Assembly: GCA_012518615.1 (NCBI GenBank) | Contig: JAAYRU010000011.1 | Location: 1-64,000 of the forward strand | Length of the DNA stretch: 64,000 bases | Source: Christensenellaceae bacterium | GTDB taxonomy: Bacteria; Bacillota; Clostridia; Christensenellales; Aristaeellaceae | Direction: 5' to 3' | Shown: piece after piece, positions 19,833 to 29,084 of the stretch | How positions within the stretch are numbered: position 1 is the first letter of the stretch | How the letters are laid out: every line of letters begins with the position of its first letter | Notes under the pieces: generated by a model | Seen by the model: only the letters and a program-made list of their open reading frames with translations | Database searches by the model: none | What the model was told of the DNA's origin: nothing | Position numbers and translations under genes: made by a program

Positions 19833-20996
19833 ATGAACGAAGCGTTAAAATGGGCAAAAGATAATGAGGATTGGATAATAGTGTTAAGGCGCACTTTCCA
19901 TGCCTATCCAGAGCTTACAGGAAAAGAAATATCTACTAATAAGCGTATTAGGGAGTATCTTTCCGAACTATCAATTGATTATTTGGCTCCGGAAGACAAT
20001 ATAACCATAGCTAGGATTACTTCTGACGAAAAAAGTGATTTTCACGCAGCTATAAGGTCTGATACAGACGCACTTCCCATTAATGAAGGAACTGGCGTTC
20101 ATTACTCTTCAAAAAACCCGGGAGTTATGCATGCCTGTGGGCATGATGCCCATATAGCTATGGGCATAGCTGCCGCCAGGTTTTTTAATGAGAACCCTCA
20201 TACATTTAAGGGAACAGTTTCAATAATATTTCAGCCCGCTGAAGAAGGCGGGGGAGGAGCGCAGGAGGTTATAGATACCGGAACAATTGATAGCGTTACA
20301 TCTTTCTTTGGAATTCATGTGTGGCCGGATTTACCCCTAGGAACAATAAGTGTAAGGAGTGGCCCAAACTGCGCCAGCACTGATGACTTTGAAGTCAAAA
20401 TAAAGGGGCGTGCTAGTCATGCGGCGCATCCAGATAAAGGCGTAGATCCTATTCCTGTTGCTGCACAGATAATATCAGCATTTCAAAACATTGTAACAAG
20501 GAGGGTATCCCCGCTTGATTCCTGTATTATAAGCGTATGTAATATGCATTCCGGGAATAGCTGGAATATAATCGCGGATAGCGCATATATGCAGGGAACA
20601 ATTCGAGCGTTTTCAGACGATGTACGCAATACCATTGTAGAGCATATGGATAAAATAGTATCTAATTACTGCGAGGTTTATGGCTGCAAAGGGGAGTTAA
20701 TTGTTAATGCCATAACGCCTGCTGTTATAAATGACGATGCGCTTACAAAAACAGGTGAGGAAGCCGTTTTTTTATCAGCAGGTGAGGAGTCGCTTAGAGT
20801 CATCACCCCTGCCATGATAGGCGATGATTTTGCCCTATACAGAAACATTGCTCCGACTTGCTATGCTTTTTTAGGTATAAAAAGCGATGATTACGGAAAT
20901 ATACCTTTGCACAACGAAAAATTTACAATGGATGAGCGTGCGCTTGCAATAGGTGTATCATGGCTTATAAATTGCATCATATTATCTGCCAAATAA
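19833..20996 (+). CDS. M20-family amidohydrolase (N-acyl amino acid or hippurate hydrolase type)
   Basis: This 387-residue metallopeptidase would cleave an N-acyl or amide bond. Metal ligands are visible in MHACGHDAHIAMG (near residue 100) and QPAEEGGGGAQEVI (near 135), and the lid domain has KGRASHAAHPDKGVDPI. A late GDDFALY segment completes the site. No signal peptide is seen. The start is ATG at 19833 after GGGAGG, 11 bases after the serine hydrolase. The substrate cannot be assigned; aminoacylase, hippuricase and diaminopimelate-type deacylases all fit. Confidence 0.85.
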   Translation: MNEALKWAKDNEDWIIVLRRTFHAYPELTGKEISTNKRIREYLSELSIDYLAPEDNITIARITSDEKSDFHAAIRSDTDALPINEGTGVHYSSKNPGVMHACGHDAHIAMGIAAARFFNENPHTFKGTVSIIFQPAEEGGGGAQEVIDTGTIDSVTSFFGIHVWPDLPLGTISVRSGPNCASTDDFEVKIKGRASHAAHPDKGVDPIPVAAQIISAFQNIVTRRVSPLDSCIISVCNMHSGNSWNIIADSAYMQGTIRAFSDDVRNTIVEHMDKIVSNYCEVYGCKGELIVNAITPAVINDDALTKTGEEAVFLSAGEESLRVITPAMIGDDFALYRNIAPTCYAFLGIKSDDYGNIPLHNEKFTMDERALAIGVSWLINCIILSAK

Positions 20997-21019
20997 CATT
21001 GACATAAGAGGACAGGTTT

Positions 21020-22165
21020 ATGAAGACAATGGTATTTGGAAAAACCGGTGAAACGGTATCACGCCTTGGATTTGGTACTATGCGCTTACCGCTACTAAAA
21101 TCTCAGGATGGTGACAAGCCTAAGGTAGATGAGCAGCAGGCGATAGAAATGATTAGAAGCAGCATAGACGGTGGTCTATCATATATTGATACTGCCTACA
21201 TATACCATGATGAGGAAAGTGAATTAATTACCGGAAAGGCGCTTAAAGATGGCTATAGAGAAAAGGTTCTTCTTACGACTAAGCTTCCTGTATGGCTTGT
21301 TGATAATGAAAAGCAGATGGATGAGTTTTTAGACGAGCAGCTTAAAAAACTCGATGTACCTTATGTTGATTTTTATTTGCTGCACTCGCTAGACTTGGAT
21401 TCATACCATAAAATACGTTCGTTAAATTATAAAGCTTTTTATGAGCGCGCGATAAAAGACGGTAGAATCCGCTTTCCGGGCTTTTCTTTCCATGATGATT
21501 ATAATGCCTTTATTGAAATAATTAATGATTTTGATTGGTGTATGGCTCAAATACAGTTTAACTACCTAGATGACCAATACCAAGCTACGGTAGAAGGGCT
21601 TAAATATGCAGGGCAAAAGAAAATACCTGTGGTGGTTATGGAGCCTTTAAGGGGCGGCGCCCTAGCAAACCCTCCAAACGAAATAATAGATATGATTGAA
21701 TCGCACCCAAGGGGATATTCCCCCGTTGAATGGGCATTCCGTTATGTTGCGGATTTTCCTGAGGTCGTATGTATTTTAAGCGGTATGAGCAATCAATCGC
21801 AGGTTGATGATAATATGCGTATATTTGCCTCTCTTGAGCCAAATAACTTAAGCGATGAAGATAAAAAATTCGTATCTAAGCTAAAGGAAGCATATGAGAA
21901 TCGTATAGCTGTGCCATGTACTGATTGTAAGTATTGCCAGCCCTGTCCGCAAGGAGTGAATATTACTAGGATATTTAGCATATATAACGATGCATACCGC
22001 TTTGATGATATAAATCGCCTTAAAAACAGATACAAGGCAGTCGTTAAGGATAAGCAGGATGTTTCATATTGTGTTGATTGCGGTGCCTGCGAATCCGTTT
22101 GCCCGCAAGGTATTGGCGTAATGGAAATATTAAAAACTCTAGATGCTAAGGCGACTACAACCTAA
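21020..22165 (+). CDS. Aldo/keto reductase with C-terminal 4Fe-4S ferredoxin-like domain
   Basis: The N-terminal 280 residues form an aldo/keto reductase barrel: GFGTMRLP, the catalytic YIDTAYIYHDEE region, VDFYLLHSLD and PGFSFHDD. The C-terminus adds two cysteine clusters, CTDCKYCQPCPQG and CVDCGACESVCPQG, consistent with two iron-sulfur clusters. Such fusions are common in anaerobic Clostridia. The natural substrate and electron donor are not known. The start is ATG at 21020 after AAGAGGACAGG. The stop at 22165 directly abuts the lgt start. Confidence 0.85.
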   Translation: MKTMVFGKTGETVSRLGFGTMRLPLLKSQDGDKPKVDEQQAIEMIRSSIDGGLSYIDTAYIYHDEESELITGKALKDGYREKVLLTTKLPVWLVDNEKQMDEFLDEQLKKLDVPYVDFYLLHSLDLDSYHKIRSLNYKAFYERAIKDGRIRFPGFSFHDDYNAFIEIINDFDWCMAQIQFNYLDDQYQATVEGLKYAGQKKIPVVVMEPLRGGALANPPNEIIDMIESHPRGYSPVEWAFRYVADFPEVVCILSGMSNQSQVDDNMRIFASLEPNNLSDEDKKFVSKLKEAYENRIAVPCTDCKYCQPCPQGVNITRIFSIYNDAYRFDDINRLKNRYKAVVKDKQDVSYCVDCGACESVCPQGIGVMEILKTLDAKATTT

Positions 22166-22166
22166 A

Positions 22167-23045
22167 ATGCAGGCTAACATATATGGCATACTCATAGCGG
22201 TGTCAATAGTTATAGGACTTTTACTTTGTATTAAGGAAGAAAAAGAAAGGAAACTTCCTAAAGACACAGCGGTTGATATGGCGCTGTATGCAGTTCCTCT
22301 AGCTGTTATAGGCGCAAGGCTATACTATGTGGTTTTTGAGTGGGACAGTTTTAAGTATAATTTAATAAGTATAATACATGTTTGGGAGGGCGGTCTTGCT
22401 ATATATGGCGGCGTTATTGGCGGCTTGCTGGGGTTAATAGTACTTTCAAAAAGGAAAGAGATTGCATTACCCACACTTACAGATATGATTGTTCCGAGCC
22501 TAATATTAGGGCAGGCAATAGGTAGATGGGGTAATTATTTTAATAATGAAGCTCATGGGGGTATAGTAGAGCAAGCTTTCCTGAGGTTTTTTCCCGTGTC
22601 AGTACTGATAGATGGTAATTGGTATTACGCGACATTTTTCTATGAATCAGTGTGGAATTTTTTGGGCTTTATATTTCTGTATAGTAATAGAAAGAACATG
22701 AGGGAATATAAAGGAGCGCTTACGCTTTGGTACTTTGCATGGTATTCGCTTGGTAGAATGGTAATAGAAATGCTTCGAACCGACAGCCTTATGCTTGGTA
22801 ATATTAAGGTTTCACAGGCTTTGAGCTTGCTGATTTTCATAGTTTCAATTTTAATTCTAACAAGAAAATGCAATACAAAAAAGCTTTATCTGTTACTTGC
22901 CATAGGTAGCGTAATAAGCATTATTGCAGCTATCCATGAAAATATAGTACTACTAATAATTGGCGCCATAATTTTATTTGTTGTAGGTACAATAGTATAT
23001 AAAGGATTTAAGGGGAAAGAAAATGGACAAACAATGGCTATATAA
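22167..23045 (+). CDS. lgt: Prolipoprotein diacylglyceryl transferase
   Basis: This 292-residue integral membrane enzyme would attach diacylglycerol to the lipobox cysteine of prolipoproteins. Several TM segments are evident and the signature GQAIGRWGNYFNNEAHGG is complete. GARLYYVVFEW and the loop WEGGLAIYGGVIGG are also typical. The ATG at 22167 is preferred, with AAGGCGA 12 bases upstream and TAA of the reductase just before it; an in-frame ATG at 22143 would overlap the upstream gene and add eight residues. Its presence shows that lipoproteins are made, which contrasts with the lipobox-free binding proteins of the liv and opp operons. Confidence 0.93.
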   Translation: MQANIYGILIAVSIVIGLLLCIKEEKERKLPKDTAVDMALYAVPLAVIGARLYYVVFEWDSFKYNLISIIHVWEGGLAIYGGVIGGLLGLIVLSKRKEIALPTLTDMIVPSLILGQAIGRWGNYFNNEAHGGIVEQAFLRFFPVSVLIDGNWYYATFFYESVWNFLGFIFLYSNRKNMREYKGALTLWYFAWYSLGRMVIEMLRTDSLMLGNIKVSQALSLLIFIVSILILTRKCNTKKLYLLLAIGSVISIIAAIHENIVLLIIGAIILFVVGTIVYKGFKGKENGQTMAI

Positions 23046-24174
23046 TTTTGCTGCAAGGGCATTACCAAAGCCTAAGAGGAAGGAAAATACGCTTTCAGCC
23101 TTTTTAGGGTCTACTGCAAAGCGTAGTGTTTTTCAGAAAAAGTGCACTGATGTTCTGCATAAACATAGGTGTGTCGGCGCAAGCATTACATTCTTTAGCT
23201 TAGATGGCACAATGTCAAGGGTATTATATGGGCTTGCAGCACCTGATACGCCTATAAACGATGATACACATTTTAGGGTTGCCTCCGTAAGTAAACTCAT
23301 AACCGCACTATGCGTAATGAAGATGGAGGAGAACTCGGATATTTCAATATACGATGACATTCATGACTATCTGCCATATAGGTTAAGAGAACAGCCTATT
23401 AGCCTAAAACAATTGATGACCCATACTGCAGGTTTGCATGATGGCGATAGCTATAATAACCTAATAGGCACCGGTGTGCCTGTTACAGAGCTTATAAACA
23501 GCGAAAATGTGCTTCCAAGCGCTGATAAATACGACTGGGAATATTCAAACTTTGGAGCAGGTCAGGTGGCTTGTGTGCTTGAATCTATGCTCAATAAATC
23601 CTTTGAAATGATAATGCAGGAATATTTATTTGAGCCGCTTAAAATTAGCGCGAGTTTTTATCCACAACATATAGGTAAAAACATAGCAAATTCTTATAAT
23701 GTGCTGCCCTTTAAAGAGCAACCTGCGCTTGACGCGAAACTCAGGGTATCAAGAAGCGATAAAGGTTGGGATAAGGTTAATCAATTGCAGCACTATACTC
23801 TATCTCAGGGGAATTGCTTTATAAATGCAGACGGTCTTGTTCAAATAGGCAACGCTTTCCTTAGGCAGGGTTATTTAAGCACTGATACTTTAGAGCGTAT
23901 GAAAACGCCATATGCAAGCTTCGGTAAGGCGGATTATAGGTTAAAACAGGGCATAGGAAGCTTTATTATAGAGGATAATACCATAGCAAAATATCCCCTT
24001 TATGGTCATCAGGGCTATGCTTATGGCTCAATTTTTGGTCTCTATATAGATAATGAAAATAATGATGGCATGGTATTTTGCTCATCTGGTTGCTCACTTG
24101 CGCGGAAATATGTAATGGCTGATATAAACCTTGATATTATGAAAATATGGCAAAATAGAGAGCTATGGAAGTAA
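23023..24174 (+). CDS. Class C beta-lactamase-related serine hydrolase (paralogue 2)
   Basis: This 383-residue protein has the SxxK motif as SVSK (in FRVASVSKLITALCV, near residue 88) and the YxN motif as YSN (in YDWEYSNFGAG), followed by HTAGLHDGDSY. It lacks an obvious signal peptide, although the start region is basic. The gene overlaps lgt by 23 bases and recX by 10, so it is part of the same dense transcript. It is clearly related in fold to the 18607 gene but not a recent copy. Likely an esterase or D-amino acid peptidase; the substrate is unknown. Confidence 0.8.
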   Translation: MDKQWLYNFAARALPKPKRKENTLSAFLGSTAKRSVFQKKCTDVLHKHRCVGASITFFSLDGTMSRVLYGLAAPDTPINDDTHFRVASVSKLITALCVMKMEENSDISIYDDIHDYLPYRLREQPISLKQLMTHTAGLHDGDSYNNLIGTGVPVTELINSENVLPSADKYDWEYSNFGAGQVACVLESMLNKSFEMIMQEYLFEPLKISASFYPQHIGKNIANSYNVLPFKEQPALDAKLRVSRSDKGWDKVNQLQHYTLSQGNCFINADGLVQIGNAFLRQGYLSTDTLERMKTPYASFGKADYRLKQGIGSFIIEDNTIAKYPLYGHQGYAYGSIFGLYIDNENNDGMVFCSSGCSLARKYVMADINLDIMKIWQNRELWK

Positions 24175-24791
24175 TTACCTCAATAAAAAAACAAAGAGGC
24201 GGATACTATATTATAGAGTTTGAAAGCGGTGAAACCATTAGAATGCCATTGCCGCTTCTAAAAGCTTTTCCCCTTAAAATAGGGGATAGCCTAGAAATAG
24301 AGCAGTATTTTGAAAACCATAGCAAGGAAGCCTTTAATTTTGCCGCGCAAAGGGCGGCATTTCTGCTAACAAAGAGAGATTACACCGAAAAAGAAATGTA
24401 TAATAAGTTAAAAGATGTAGGTTATGCCGATAGTATAATAAAACAACTATTGCAATTTCTTGTAGAAAAGAACTTTATAGATGACGCTAGGTTTGCAAAA
24501 AATTATATACTTAGGCGAATGAAAAAAGTTAGCAGCTATAAGATAAGGCAGGAGCTTACACGCAAAGGCGTGTGTCAAACTATTATCAAAGAAGAGCTTG
24601 AGCGTAATATAAGCAATAGCGATACAATTGTACTTGCCATAAGTACAACTGAAAAGTACCTAAAAAACAGAATGGATTTAGAACCACCAAAAAGATATAA
24701 GAATACAATAGCGATGCTGGCGCGAAAAGGATTCAGTTTTGAAATAGCAAAAAAAGCCTATGAAACTGTAGTATCAAAATTTGAAAGTTGA
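24165..24791 (+). CDS. recX: Regulatory protein RecX
   Basis: This 208-residue protein would modulate RecA filaments. The tandem three-helix repeats are visible, for example KRDYTEKEMYNKLKDVGYAD and FIDDARFAKNYILRRM followed by SSYKIRQELTRKGV. The first 60 residues form a small beta-rich extension also found in Clostridial RecX. The last 34 bases overlap antisense with the 3' end of tcdA. recA is not in the window. Confidence 0.9.
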   Translation: MEVITSIKKQRGGYYIIEFESGETIRMPLPLLKAFPLKIGDSLEIEQYFENHSKEAFNFAAQRAAFLLTKRDYTEKEMYNKLKDVGYADSIIKQLLQFLVEKNFIDDARFAKNYILRRMKKVSSYKIRQELTRKGVCQTIIKEELERNISNSDTIVLAISTTEKYLKNRMDLEPPKRYKNTIAMLARKGFSFEIAKKAYETVVSKFES

Positions 24792-25474
24792 AGTAGTGCT
24801 CGCCCTGCCAGCATAAGCCCTGCAATGGGTGGTATATACGATGTACTTCCTGGAACAATTTTATTATCTTCATCTATAGCCAGTTTGCCTTTTCTTTCTT
24901 CTGGTGAATATAATACCGTAAGTTTATCAATGCCTGCTTTTCTGTACTTTTGCCTCATAGCACGGCATAAAGGGCAGGTGTTTGTGCTGTAAATATCAGA
25001 AAAGGAAAACATACTCGGATCTGTTTTGTTGCCTGTACCCATGCAAGCATACAATGGTATGCTTTCTTGTTGTGCTAATTTAGCCAAAAGCACCTTGGCG
25101 TCTGTATCATCTATTGCATCTATTATCAAATCACACTTATGTTGATTTATTATTTCAATTGTTTCGCTCGATACGAATATCGGTAGAGTATCAATACAAA
25201 TATCAGGTCGTATATCTTTAAGTCTTTTCTTTGCAGCATATACTTTTTTCATTCCTATGGTGGAATGCAAGGCAAAGAGCTGTCTATTTATATTGCTTAT
25301 TTTAATATCATCATCGTCTATAAGTATTAGCTTGCCTATTCCACCCCTTGCAAGCGCCTCGGCGCAGGCGGAACCAACGCCTCCTATGCCTACAACCATT
25401 ACCGTCTTTGTGCTTAGTGCTTCTAAGCCTTCTTTTCCAATTATCGGAATAAGTCTAGAAAATTGAGTTTCCAT
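24758..25474 (-). CDS. tcdA: tRNA threonylcarbamoyladenosine dehydratase, ThiF/MoeB-like
   Basis: This 238-residue E1-like enzyme would dehydrate t6A37 of tRNA to its cyclic form using ATP. The nucleotide-binding Rossmann motif VGIGGVGSACAEALARGG lies near residue 29, followed by LIDDDDIKISNINRQ and IDAIDDTDAK. A CPLC motif is present near residue 168. There is no rhodanese or ubiquitin-like partner nearby, which favours TcdA over ThiF or MoeB. The start overlaps the end of comF by 34 bases. Confidence 0.88.
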   Translation of the reverse strand: METQFSRLIPIIGKEGLEALSTKTVMVVGIGGVGSACAEALARGGIGKLILIDDDDIKISNINRQLFALHSTIGMKKVYAAKKRLKDIRPDICIDTLPIFVSSETIEIINQHKCDLIIDAIDDTDAKVLLAKLAQQESIPLYACMGTGNKTDPSMFSFSDIYSTNTCPLCRAMRQKYRKAGIDKLTVLYSPEERKGKLAIDEDNKIVPGSTSYIPPIAGLMLAGRALLQLSNFDTTVS

Positions 25475-26187
25475 TTTTTATCATCTCCCCTTGGCGGCGC
25501 TACTGCACCTGTAAGGAGCGCCACCTCATAAGCGCCATTTTCTATAAGCACCTTAGCACATGCTCTGGCAGTTGAACCGGTGGTGCGTACATCATCTACC
25601 AGTAATATTTTTTTGCCTTTTACATCAGCATTAATGCTGAAAGCGTTCTCAACATTTTCGCTGCGCTTTTCTACTACACTTATAGATGACTGCCTGCGAG
25701 TGTTTTTTGTTCTTTTTAGTGCAGTGATTACCGGAATGCCGTTTTTTTGTGATATAAGCTTTGCCAATACTTCCGCTTGATTATAGCCTCTATCCTGCAA
25801 GCGTCTAGCGTGCAAAGGAACAGGCACCATGGCATCAAAGCTAATACCTTTAACGCATTCATACATTGCATCTGCCAGTGGTTTTGCTGCATCTTCTATA
25901 GAGTTAAACTTTAGCTGTACAACTAACCTCTGCACTATTCCATGGTAGTGGTAGGGTGCGTATGCGGCGCTAAGGTTTAACATTCCACCTTCAATGCAAT
26001 AATCACAGGAACTATTTTGTGTCTTGGGCGAAAGGCAATTTGGGCAGACATTTTCTGATAGCTTCATGTCTTCAAGTTCTTGAACGCAATTTTCGCATAG
26101 CGCAGCACCCATGATTATCTTACGAGGCTCTCCACAGCCAAGGCATATAACAGGCGGGAGCAGCAGATCTACAATTCTATTCAGCAT
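25441..26187 (-). CDS. comF: ComF-family phosphoribosyltransferase-fold protein
   Basis: This 248-residue protein has N-terminal zinc-finger cysteines (CLGCGEP, CENC, CPNC, CDYC) and a C-terminal PRPP-type motif KILLVDDVRTTGSTA near residue 205. ComF proteins are needed for DNA import in competent Bacillus and related systems, probably at single-strand handling. The gene sits between recD2 (11-base overlap) and tcdA, an arrangement that suggests co-expression with DNA-processing functions. No other competence gene is in the window. Confidence 0.88.
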   Translation of the reverse strand: MLNRIVDLLLPPVICLGCGEPRKIIMGAALCENCVQELEDMKLSENVCPNCLSPKTQNSSCDYCIEGGMLNLSAAYAPYHYHGIVQRLVVQLKFNSIEDAAKPLADAMYECVKGISFDAMVPVPLHARRLQDRGYNQAEVLAKLISQKNGIPVITALKRTKNTRRQSSISVVEKRSENVENAFSINADVKGKKILLVDDVRTTGSTARACAKVLIENGAYEVALLTGAVAPPRGDDKKWKLNFLDLFR

Positions 26188-28384
26188 TAAAAAAACTTAC
26201 CTGAGCGTTTATAAGTTGTTCTTCAAGCGATGTATAGCGGCTGCTTATATATTCATTGTTTATCATACTTTCAACTGCGCTCATATAGCCCACCAATACA
26301 ACTAGTTTTCTAGCGCGTGTCATAGCTGTATAGAACAAGTTGCGCGTCATAAGCATAGGAGGTCCGCCTATTACAGGCATTACAACCGCTGAAAATTCGC
26401 TCCCTTGGCTTTTGTGTACCGATAAACAATATGCAAGGTCTAAATCCTCTAGTTGTTTATACTCGTAATCTACAAGTTTGGACTCATCAAAACATACTGT
26501 AAGCCCTTCTTCGTAGACATTTATAATGTAACCTATATCACCGTTAAAAACACCTGTCCCGCTCTCGCCGTCGTTCGTTTCCCATTCTATTTGATAGTTG
26601 TTCCTGGTATGTATTACCTTATCGCCTTTTCTAAATGTAATATCATTATAGTTAATTTCAAGGGCGTTTTTTCGTTTTGGGTTAAGCGCCTCCTGCAACA
26701 GTTTATTGAGTCTGTTTACGCCGCAAGCGCCCTTTTTTGTTGGCGCAAGTACCTGTATATTAGCATCGCCGTTTTCATCGTTTAAGTAATTTGGCAAACG
26801 CTTAGCGTATAGCGATACAATGGTTGAAGCTGTTTGCTCAGCGCTTTGGCTTTGCAACATAAAGAAATCACCATTCTTTTTATTTACATTGGGCATTTCT
26901 CCATGGTTTATTTTGTGAGCGTTTATTACAATGCTGCTATTCTCATCCTGCCTAAATATTTCTGTAAGCTTGCATGTGGGTATTACATTGCTGTTTAAAA
27001 TGTCCTTTAGCACATTTCCTGCGCCTACTGATGGAAGCTGGTCTGCATCGCCCACTAAAATAAGTCTAGTGTTATGGTTTATAGCTCTAAGCAGGCTGCG
27101 CATAAGGAAAACATCTATCATAGACACTTCATCTACTATTAGGCATTCACAATCAAGGGGCATATCCTCATCATGTTGGAAATCTCCCGTTTCAGCGCTG
27201 AAAGAGAGCATCCTGTGTATGGTTTTAGCTTCGTGTCCGGTGGCTTCTTCCATTCGTTTAGCTGCCCTCCCTGTTGGTGCGGCAAGAAAGGTTTTTTCGG
27301 GGTTTTCCATTAAGTTAAGTATACAATTGATTAGCGTGGTTTTCCCGGTTCCGGGACCTCCGGTAATTATTAGTACTCCCTCCTGCATTGCGCTGAGCAC
27401 TGCCGCTTTTTGGGAGTTGCTGAAATCAATGTTAAATTTATTTTCAAAATCCTCTATTTGAGAAAATATTTTCGTAGAATCAACGCTTTTTTTTGCTGAA
27501 TCTTTTTGACGTTGTAATTTTACTGCAATTTCTTTTTCGGCAGAATATATATATGTTAGAAATAGGGCATCATCATCATTTATAAAGGCGTTTGTAAAAG
27601 TTTTTGAAAGCAGCATAGATTGTATTTGAACTTCAACTAAACTGCTTTCAACTTTTAAAAGAGCAGCTGCCTGTGAAATCAATATATCACGGGGGAGATA
27701 TGTATGTCCCTGTTCATTTGATGCCTGATAAAGCACATAAGCTAAGCCCGACTGTATACGAAAAGGGCTCTGTGGGGGAATACCCATGGATTGAGCTATC
27801 CTATCGGCGGTTAGAAAGCCTATACCCTGAATATCATCAACAACCCTATACGGGTTTGTTTGCATTATGTTTTCAGTTTCTTCACCATAATATTTGGTGA
27901 TACGCAGCGCAATATTAGGAGAAATATCATAGGATTGCAGAAACATCATAGCTTTTCTTGATAGTATCTGCTCATTAAAGCTGATTATAATCTGTTCCAA
28001 GCGTTTTTGTCCTATGCCGGCAACCTCAAGCAAGCGCTCTGGTTGATATGTTATTATATCAAGGGTTTCTAATCCAAAAACTTCAACAATTTTATTAGCG
28101 GTGCTTGGACCAACGCCTTTTATAAGCCCTGATGATAGATATTTTTCTATGCTGGATAGGGTAGAGGGCTGCTCAGTTTTAAAGCCTGAAGCTTTAAATT
28201 GTCTGCCGTAAAGCGGATGTTCATCCCAATTGCCCGAAAAAACCACCTGTTCACCAGAAAAAAATTCGGGAAAGTTGCCAACGACAGTTATCGTTTCGCC
28301 CTCACTTTGCACCTGTATTACTGAATACTGGTTGCTTTCATTGCGAAAAATAGTATCTACTATCGTGGTTTCAATCGTTAGCAA
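26177..28384 (-). CDS. recD2: RecD2-type ATP-dependent DNA helicase
   Basis: This 735-residue 5'-3' helicase has the RecD2 N-terminal extension with helix-hairpin-helix repeats (GVGPSTANKIVEVFG, then VAGIGQKRLEQII) before the motor. Walker A GGPGTGKTTLI lies near residue 345, Walker B as CLIVDEVSM, then GDADQLPSVGAG and the C-terminal SVHKSQGSEF motif. RecD2 works without RecBC in repair and replication-stress tolerance. The start is TTG at 28384 after GGAGG, and a TTGAAG/TATAAT promoter precedes it. It heads the minus-strand operon recD2-comF-tcdA. Confidence 0.94.
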   Translation of the reverse strand: MLTIETTIVDTIFRNESNQYSVIQVQSEGETITVVGNFPEFFSGEQVVFSGNWDEHPLYGRQFKASGFKTEQPSTLSSIEKYLSSGLIKGVGPSTANKIVEVFGLETLDIITYQPERLLEVAGIGQKRLEQIIISFNEQILSRKAMMFLQSYDISPNIALRITKYYGEETENIMQTNPYRVVDDIQGIGFLTADRIAQSMGIPPQSPFRIQSGLAYVLYQASNEQGHTYLPRDILISQAAALLKVESSLVEVQIQSMLLSKTFTNAFINDDDALFLTYIYSAEKEIAVKLQRQKDSAKKSVDSTKIFSQIEDFENKFNIDFSNSQKAAVLSAMQEGVLIITGGPGTGKTTLINCILNLMENPEKTFLAAPTGRAAKRMEEATGHEAKTIHRMLSFSAETGDFQHDEDMPLDCECLIVDEVSMIDVFLMRSLLRAINHNTRLILVGDADQLPSVGAGNVLKDILNSNVIPTCKLTEIFRQDENSSIVINAHKINHGEMPNVNKKNGDFFMLQSQSAEQTASTIVSLYAKRLPNYLNDENGDANIQVLAPTKKGACGVNRLNKLLQEALNPKRKNALEINYNDITFRKGDKVIHTRNNYQIEWETNDGESGTGVFNGDIGYIINVYEEGLTVCFDESKLVDYEYKQLEDLDLAYCLSVHKSQGSEFSAVVMPVIGGPPMLMTRNLFYTAMTRARKLVVLVGYMSAVESMINNEYISSRYTSLEEQLINAQVSFFNAE

Positions 28385-28416
28385 GTTTAATCCTCCAAGT
28401 TCCTTTGATAAATAGG

Positions 28417-28445
28417 ATTATATCAGCATTTTTGCTTAGCTTCAA
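28417..28445 (-). promoter_or_regulatory. Promoter of recD2-comF-tcdA
   Basis: On the minus strand TTGAAG (28440-28445), a 17-base spacer and TATAAT (28417-28422). Confidence 0.55.
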
Positions 28446-28469
28446 TCGTGCGAAAAAATCGCATTTTGA

Positions 28470-28498
28470 TTGACAACAAATGCCGTTTTTCATACAAT
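28470..28498 (+). promoter_or_regulatory. Near-consensus promoter of the phosphoribosyltransferase-guaA operon
   Basis: TTGACA (28470-28475), a 17-base spacer and TACAAT (28493-28498). No purine riboswitch fold is recognisable in the short leader. Confidence 0.65.
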
Positions 28499-28529
28499 CT
28501 CTATGTCAATATTTTAAGGAGTTGAGCAT

Positions 28530-29084
28530 ATGAAATACACACTTAAGGTCGCAGGGCTTGAGAGGGATTTGCCCCTTTGCCGAGTAAATGACGAGCTATA
28601 TATAGCAGCCTTTGTTATTTTTGGAGATGTTGAGCTAACAAGGGCGTGTGCAAGGGAACTACTAAAAATAGCTCCCAAGCATGATGTACTTATCACGGCT
28701 GAATCCAAAGGAATACCGCTTGTATACGAGATGGCGCGCCAGCATGGTGAAAACCGCTATTTAGTTGCACGTAAGGCGCCTAAGCTATATATGAAGAAAA
28801 TCTTCTCAACAGAGGTTACTTCTATTACTACAGCAAACCGCCAGATGCTACATATAGACCAAAACGATGCTGACTATATGCACGGAAAGCGTGTGCTAAT
28901 AGTTGATGATGTTATTTCAACAGGCGAATCATTAAAGGCAGTTGAAAAACTTGTTGCGGAAGCGGGTGGAGAAGTAGTTGGCAAGATGGCTATACTTGCA
29001 GAGGGTGATGCACAAAATAGGGATGACATAATATTCTTAGAACAATTGCCGCTGTTCAATGCGGATGGAACGATAAAGCAATGA
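28530..29084 (+). CDS. Purine phosphoribosyltransferase (APRT/XPRT-like), coupled to guaA
   Basis: This 184-residue type I phosphoribosyltransferase has the PRPP motif VLIVDDVISTGESL near residue 117 and an N-terminal hood region of the adenine/xanthine PRT type. TAESKGIPLVYEMA matches the segment that in APRT precedes substrate contacts. It overlaps guaA by four bases (ATGA). If its substrate is xanthine, it would make XMP, which GuaA converts to GMP, giving a two-step salvage unit. That is inference from gene order; adenine or another purine remains possible. The start is ATG at 28530 after AAGGAG. Confidence 0.75.
   Translation: MKYTLKVAGLERDLPLCRVNDELYIAAFVIFGDVELTRACARELLKIAPKHDVLITAESKGIPLVYEMARQHGENRYLVARKAPKLYMKKIFSTEVTSITTANRQMLHIDQNDADYMHGKRVLIVDDVISTGESLKAVEKLVAEAGGEVVGKMAILAEGDAQNRDDIIFLEQLPLFNADGTIKQ

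Noticed and set aside
18607..24174. Reading the class C proteins as antibiotic-resistance beta-lactamases
   Set aside because: No signal peptides, no KTG-type motif seen and one has YSD; they fit the general serine-hydrolase branch.
26931..27461. 176-codon ORF on the plus strand inside recD2
   Set aside because: It is antisense to a clearly conserved helicase motor region, has no ribosome site and encodes an unrecognisable Ser-rich sequence typical of a shadow frame.
28446..28529. Purine riboswitch before the phosphoribosyltransferase-guaA pair
   Set aside because: The leader after the promoter is only about 25 bases, too short for an aptamer.
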